Shown here: in pieces, positions 60,658 through 64,000 of the stretch
How positions within the stretch are numbered: position 1 is the stretch's first letter
Layout of the letters: each line of letters starts with the position of its first letter
Source: Bacillus sp. P14.5
Lineage (GTDB): Bacteria > Bacillota > Bacilli > Bacillales > Bacillaceae_B
Length of the DNA stretch: 64,000 nt
Reading direction: 5' to 3'
Assembly (NCBI RefSeq): GCF_003316765.1
Contig: NZ_NIJF01000089.1
Location: 1-64,000 of the forward strand
Notes under the pieces: generated by a model
What the model saw: only the letters and a program-made list of their open reading frames with translations
The model's database searches: none
Told to the model about the DNA's origin: nothing
Program-made: the position numbers and the translations under genes

Positions 60658-60945
60658 TTACTCCATTCCAGGAGCTTTTTTAATTTCCAGATAGAGAATG
60701 AATGCAGTGACAGCATGTGCGGCAATCCGTACGTAAGGAAAGAAATTTGTAAAGGAAGCAATAACCCCAAAAGCACTGCCGAGAACAGGTTGATTTTCCG
60801 ATTTTGAAACCATTAAGACACAAGCATGCCAAACAGCGATGAAGCAAAGATAAAAAGGCATCAGTTCAGAAGCGACACTCCCGAAAATCGGAAGAGCAAG
60901 AAGGGCTTCTATAGAGAAAGACAGCCATTTAATACGCGAAAGCAA
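60658..60945 (-). CDS. Small hypothetical membrane protein
   Basis: 95 residues with three hydrophobic segments (FSIEALLALPIFGSV, FYLCFIAVWHACVLMVS, IAAHAVTAFILYLEI). TTG 60945 follows AAGGAGGTGGTTGAT; the frame extends to a GTG at 60963 that overlaps this site. Not recognised as a named family. Divergent from the nucleotidyltransferase gene. Confidence 0.6.
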   Translation of the reverse strand: MLSRIKWLSFSIEALLALPIFGSVASELMPFYLCFIAVWHACVLMVSKSENQPVLGSAFGVIASFTNFFPYVRIAAHAVTAFILYLEIKKAPGME

Positions 60946-61002
60946 ATCAACCACCTCCTTCACACTACAATATGCCGGAAGCAGGAAAGAGGTGTATCGA
61001 AA

Positions 61003-61770
61003 ATGAATAAAGAGGTAAGTGACTTATTGGATCAATATACTGATTCCCTGAAGGCATGGCTCCCACCGGAACTAATTGCTGGAAGTTTTCTGTATGGCTC
61101 CCTTGCGCTTGGTGCCTATGAAGAAGGACGAAGTGATATCGATTTCCTGACTGTACTTTCCAGGGACGTAACGGAGGGGGAATCGAAAACCATCCAATCA
61201 ATTCACGATGATCTTCGTAATCATCCTTTGGGGAAGAAGATGGACGGAATGTATATTACAGAATCTGATCTTGGAAAGCGAAACAGCGAAATCGCCCCCT
61301 ATCTGTTCTGTCAGGAAGGTGAAATCAAAAGGGGGCATTGGGATATCAATGCCGTCACTTGGTTTATCTTGAAATGCAAAGGAATCCCACTTGTTGGGGA
61401 ACATGCTGTTTTACAGTATCAAATTGGGTGGGATGAGGTTCGTAAAGAAATGGAATATAACATCAACGGCTATTGGAAGAGCAAGCTTAACAAGCAATAT
61501 CTGTTTTTAACCGATGAATGGGTGGAATTTGCGGTGTGCACGGTCGCCCGAATTTTGGTTACCCTCGAGCGGGAAGATATTGTGTCAAAGAGTGAAGGGC
61601 TGCTCAGTGCCGGTGAGTTAGTCAGCACGCGCTGGAGTCCGCTTTTTCATGAAGCAGTAAATCTAAGAATGGGGAAAAGTGGAACGTCGAGAATGCGCAG
61701 GTCCATTAAGACCAACCAATTTTTGAAAGAAATGATATCGGTGTGCAATGAAAGGTATTTTTCTGGGTAA
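61003..61770 (+). CDS. Nucleotidyltransferase-domain protein (aminoglycoside adenylyltransferase-like, DUF4111)
   Basis: 255 residues. The polymerase-beta-type motif GSFLYGSLALGAYEEGRSDIDFLTVL (residues ~29-54, in part) has the GS and DxD that bind Mg-ATP, and the all-helical C-terminal domain resembles AadA/DUF4111 proteins. The C-terminus ends ERYFSG. ATG 61003 follows AAAGAGGTGTATCGAA. Whether it modifies an aminoglycoside is unknown; many chromosomal homologues have no proven resistance role. Confidence 0.78.
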   Translation: MNKEVSDLLDQYTDSLKAWLPPELIAGSFLYGSLALGAYEEGRSDIDFLTVLSRDVTEGESKTIQSIHDDLRNHPLGKKMDGMYITESDLGKRNSEIAPYLFCQEGEIKRGHWDINAVTWFILKCKGIPLVGEHAVLQYQIGWDEVRKEMEYNINGYWKSKLNKQYLFLTDEWVEFAVCTVARILVTLEREDIVSKSEGLLSAGELVSTRWSPLFHEAVNLRMGKSGTSRMRRSIKTNQFLKEMISVCNERYFSG

Positions 61771-61859
61771 ATAAGAAGAGTACCCAGCCTTAATATGAAC
61801 TCTAGCCGGCAGATGAAGAGCAAGTTTGCTCAATAGTGCCCCGAGATAGGAGCGGAAAA

Positions 61860-62321
61860 ATGAAACCAAGAATTATGAAGAAAGAAGGATTCAAGGCACT
61901 TGGTTTGAAATGGCAAGGCAAATTTGAAGAGGCTTCTCAAGGAGGCATCCAAAAGCTGTTCCTTGAGCTGAGAGAAGTAACCGATGGAATTGAAAATAAG
62001 GCAGAGCCAGGGATTGTTAAGGGGCTGTCTTATCACAACCTCACTGGAGGCTTCACCTATTATTTGTGCCAGGAAGTAAACGACATCGGAGAAATCCGGT
62101 ATGGCCTTGAAATTATTGAAGTGCCTGCTTATACGTATGCCGTCCTGGAACATAAGGGAGCTGAAGTCATGAATTCCTACGGTGTGCTTTATCAGTGGAT
62201 AGAAGAGCAGGGGTATAGTTTGAATCAGCAAATCCTGCAGCATCTTGAAGAATACCCTGCTGATTACCATCCCTATGAAGACGAACCGAATCTCCTCATC
62301 CATATACCAGTTGAAGCCTAA
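61860..62321 (+). CDS. GyrI-like/AraC effector-binding domain protein
   Basis: 153 residues, stand-alone SHS2-type effector-binding domain (GyrI-like small-molecule binding family). Typical features: the N-terminal strand and ALGLKWQGKF, central YGLEIIEVPAYTYAVLEHKG, and C-terminal EPNLLIHIPVEA. ATG 61860 follows GATAGGAGCGGAAAA. No DNA-binding domain, so it is probably a binding/sequestration or hydrolase-like protein. Ends inside a 40-bp perfect palindrome that serves as a terminator. Confidence 0.8.
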   Translation: MKPRIMKKEGFKALGLKWQGKFEEASQGGIQKLFLELREVTDGIENKAEPGIVKGLSYHNLTGGFTYYLCQEVNDIGEIRYGLEIIEVPAYTYAVLEHKGAEVMNSYGVLYQWIEEQGYSLNQQILQHLEEYPADYHPYEDEPNLLIHIPVEA

Positions 62322-62353
62322 AAAAGAATCCCGCGGGATTCTTTTTTAGGCTT
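62314..62353. terminator. Perfect 40-bp palindrome, bidirectional terminator
   Basis: AAGCCTAAAAAAGAATCCCG is followed directly by its reverse complement. It starts 8 bp before the end of the preceding gene and includes A6/T6 runs on both sides. Confidence 0.85.
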
Positions 62354-62416
62354 GTTTATGATACTTTTGCTGCTGATCGCTAAGAGATACCTAATGTTAA
62401 TTGGACAAAGATTTGT

Positions 62417-62623
62417 TTACTGTACTTGAAGACCATTCTGCTGGATGATCTCCTCAACTTCTCTACGGGAGATTTGTTCACTATTATAAGTGATTTTCAC
62501 TTCGCCGTCTTCCGTATCTATCAGGGCCCTTTCAATCCCCTCCAGGCTTAATAAGGAGTTTTCTAATTCCTGTATAGTCGCACGGTCAGTCGCTTCTTTT
62601 ACACGTAACGTCATTTCATCCAT
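62417..62623 (-). CDS. HMA-fold small protein lacking the CxxC metal site
   Basis: 68 residues with the ferredoxin-like HMA/CopZ layout: beta strand MTLRVKEA, helix DRATIQELENSLLSLEG, strands IERALIDTEDGEVKITYN, helix SRREVEEIIQQNG, strand LQVQ. The usual MxCxxC copper-binding loop between strand 1 and helix 1 is absent; no cysteine occurs at all. It may therefore bind another ligand or act structurally. ATG 62623 follows AAAGGAGTATGATTT. Confidence 0.7.
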   Translation of the reverse strand: MDEMTLRVKEATDRATIQELENSLLSLEGIERALIDTEDGEVKITYNSEQISRREVEEIIQQNGLQVQ

Positions 62624-62825
62624 AAATCATACTCCTTTATTAATTGATTTTCTCATTATATATACCCTGAATTCGTTGAAGTATGTGGGTAAATGGGTTG
62701 CGGCGAGGCGATTGTTGCTTCCGGGAAGATCCCAGGTTTTTTGTCTTTTCGGGGTGAGCAGCGCTTTGTTTGCTTACCAGGATTCCTTAGGTGAATTGTG
62801 GCGTTATCTTTCCAAATTCATAAAT

Positions 62826-62851
62826 AAAAGCATCCAGGATTGGATGCTTTT
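62826..62851 (-). terminator. Terminator of the carbonic anhydrase gene
   Basis: AAAAGCATCCA / TGGATGCTTTT, near-perfect 11-bp stem with T-run on the minus strand. Confidence 0.82.
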
Positions 62852-62864
62852 AAAGTGCACTTTA

Positions 62865-63434
62865 TTATTCAGAGAGTTCATATCCTGAAGTGACCAAATC
62901 CAATTTTCCTGTGGAAGGATCGATGACTAATCCATGCACGGGAACCTCTTCATGCATTAAAGGATGGTTTCGGATCATTTTTACGCTGTGTGCTACGCTT
63001 TCTTCCACACTTGAAAAACCGGTAAGCCATTCATCCAGGTTAATTCCGGCATATTCCAGTGTATCAAAGGTCTCTTCACCTATGCCTCTTTCCCGCATGC
63101 TTGATTTGACCTTGTCGGCATTTAGGCCAGCCATTCCACAGTCGTGGTGTCCGATGACCAGCACTTCATCAGCTTGAAGTTCGTAAACGGCCAGCAATAA
63201 ACTTCTCATGATACTTCCGAATGGATGAGAAACAACCGCACCTGCATTGCGTACGATTTTTACATCGCCGTTTTTCATATTGATTGATTTGGTAACAAGT
63301 TCAACCAGTCTGGTATCCATGCATGTCAGGATGACAAGTCTTTTGTCTGGAAACTTTGTCGTGATGTAAGACTCATACTTTTTCTCAGAAACAAATTTGG
63401 TATTGAATGAAAGAATGTCGTTTAAAAGAGACAT
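62865..63434 (-). CDS. Beta-class carbonic anhydrase (YtiB-like)
   Basis: 189 residues. Zinc ligands and the catalytic Asp/Arg dyad are in LTCMDTRL (Cys and Asp-x-Arg, near residues 38-43) and VIGHHDCGM (His and Cys, near 96-102). GAVVSHPFGSIMRSLLLAVYEL is a typical beta-CA segment. It interconverts CO2 and bicarbonate. ATG 63434 follows AGCGGAGGTAACCT. Resembles B. subtilis YtiB. A PAS-type gene lies 19 bp upstream on the same strand and may be co-transcribed. Confidence 0.92.
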   Translation of the reverse strand: MSLLNDILSFNTKFVSEKKYESYITTKFPDKRLVILTCMDTRLVELVTKSINMKNGDVKIVRNAGAVVSHPFGSIMRSLLLAVYELQADEVLVIGHHDCGMAGLNADKVKSSMRERGIGEETFDTLEYAGINLDEWLTGFSSVEESVAHSVKMIRNHPLMHEEVPVHGLVIDPSTGKLDLVTSGYELSE

Positions 63435-63453
63435 AGGTTACCTCCGCTATAAA

Positions 63454-64000
63454 TCAATGTGATTTTTTATTATTCTTAAGCGTTTCTTCTATTCTCATGC
63501 AATGTTTCACCAAGTGCTTTTTATCCGGACCCAGGTCTTTTAACTGAGCTTGCAGCAGATGAAGCTGTTGAATGGCCGCCTCGATATCATTTTCCTGTTT
63601 GCGGATCTGGCCCGCTGCAGAATCAAGGTGAAAGGAACTCGGATGCAGCTGCTTTTGAAGTGCTTGTTCTTGGTTGGGGTTCCACAGCTGTTTTTGGATT
63701 GTGTCGAGTTTTTTTGAAATGTCAGAATAGTTAGCGGCTTTGCTGATGACGGCCACAAAGTACTTCTGCTGCATTTCAGCGAATTGAAAATGTACATCAT
63801 ATAATTCTGGCATACCTGGTTTTTCCTTGGATTTAAGATTGATCTCAATCAACCCTTCGGAATGACGGTGAAAGAACTTAGAGAATTTTGTGGCGCTTTC
63901 CTCTTCAATCATATCAAGAAAACTTGATCCCTGCATCAGCTTTGATCCTTTGGAAGAGGCTTCCACAATATTTAAGTGTGCATCCAAGATGAAAAACGGG
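63454..64000 (-). CDS. PAS-like sensory protein, N-terminus beyond the window
   Basis: About 182 residues visible; the frame is open to the window edge, so the start is not seen. The visible part begins with PAS-like PFFILDAHLNIVEASSKGSKL and has IEEESATKFSKFFHRH and LYDVHFQFAEMQQKYFVAVIS (PAS strands), followed by a long charged coiled-coil of about 85 residues rich in Gln/Lys/His (NPNQEQALQKQLHPSSF, LHLLQAQLKDLG) and ending LKNNKKSH. No kinase or GGDEF domain follows. It may signal through the coiled coil. Upstream end unknown. Confidence 0.6.
   Translation of the reverse strand, partial: PFFILDAHLNIVEASSKGSKLMQGSSFLDMIEEESATKFSKFFHRHSEGLIEINLKSKEKPGMPELYDVHFQFAEMQQKYFVAVISKAANYSDISKKLDTIQKQLWNPNQEQALQKQLHPSSFHLDSAAGQIRKQENDIEAAIQQLHLLQAQLKDLGPDKKHLVKHCMRIEETLKNNKKSH

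Overview
The window looks like a chromosomal segment of an endospore-forming Bacillaceae bacterium (Bacillus, Rossellomorea or a similar genus). The reasons are strong AAGGAGG-type ribosome binding sites, frequent TTG/GTG starts, a LiaIHFSR envelope-stress system, a KinA-like sporulation-type kinase, a SpoVB/YkvU-like flippase, a gamma-SASP-like peptide, CsbD with SigB-type promoters, and DUF3888/DUF4256/DUF1906 proteins. It contains no rRNA, tRNA, CRISPR array, prophage or transposase gene.

Region 1 (1-18 kb) is an aromatic amino acid block. A 53-bp tandem repeat array and a TrpX-type ABC transporter (ATPase gene frameshifted) come first. An apparent phenylalanine operon follows (4.87-11.2 kb): a FlK-type acyl-CoA thioesterase, phenylalanine dehydrogenase, and a complete dedicated 2-oxoacid dehydrogenase complex (E1 alpha, E1 beta, E2, E3). 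Next is a homogentisate-type tyrosine pathway (11.6-16.8 kb): HPPD, an aromatic/HisC-type aminotransferase, a flavin reductase-like protein, a fumarylacetoacetase-family hydrolase and homogentisate dioxygenase. At 39-41 kb, kynB and kynU add part of the tryptophan-kynurenine route, so the window holds catabolic genes for all three aromatic amino acids.

Region 2 (17-37 kb) is mixed housekeeping and stress: homoserine dehydrogenase, a DeoR regulator, a two-headed AbrB-like protein, a PAS histidine kinase, a YfmL-type DEAD-box helicase, two SigB-type small stress genes, cardiolipin synthase, a frameshifted YtcJ-type amidohydrolase, an S4/DUF1062 protein, a GNAT, the ABC-F protein YfmM, a GGDEF protein and a UvrD-like helicase. 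Region 3 (37-51 kb) has small membrane genes, a candidate SOS-linked type I toxin-antitoxin locus, kynBU, a flippase, a CPA1 antiporter, a TspO-like protein and PepF. Region 4 (51-64 kb) has DUF proteins, the lia locus, an amino acid permease (frameshifted), a nucleotidyltransferase, a carbonic anhydrase and a PAS protein cut by the window edge.

The intergenic DNA is unusually rich in repeats. I see (a) a MITE-like family with ~28-bp imperfect terminal inverted repeats and 8-bp target duplications (three perfect, two 7/8); (b) three arrays of four palindromes whose centres keep a 52-62-52 bp spacing although the arm sequence differs; (c) hairpin elements whose variable arms covary; (d) a 12-unit 25-bp palindromic array between two convergent genes. 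Five genes carry apparent one-base losses, each in a homopolymer run, which argues for sequencing or assembly undercalls as much as for real pseudogenes.
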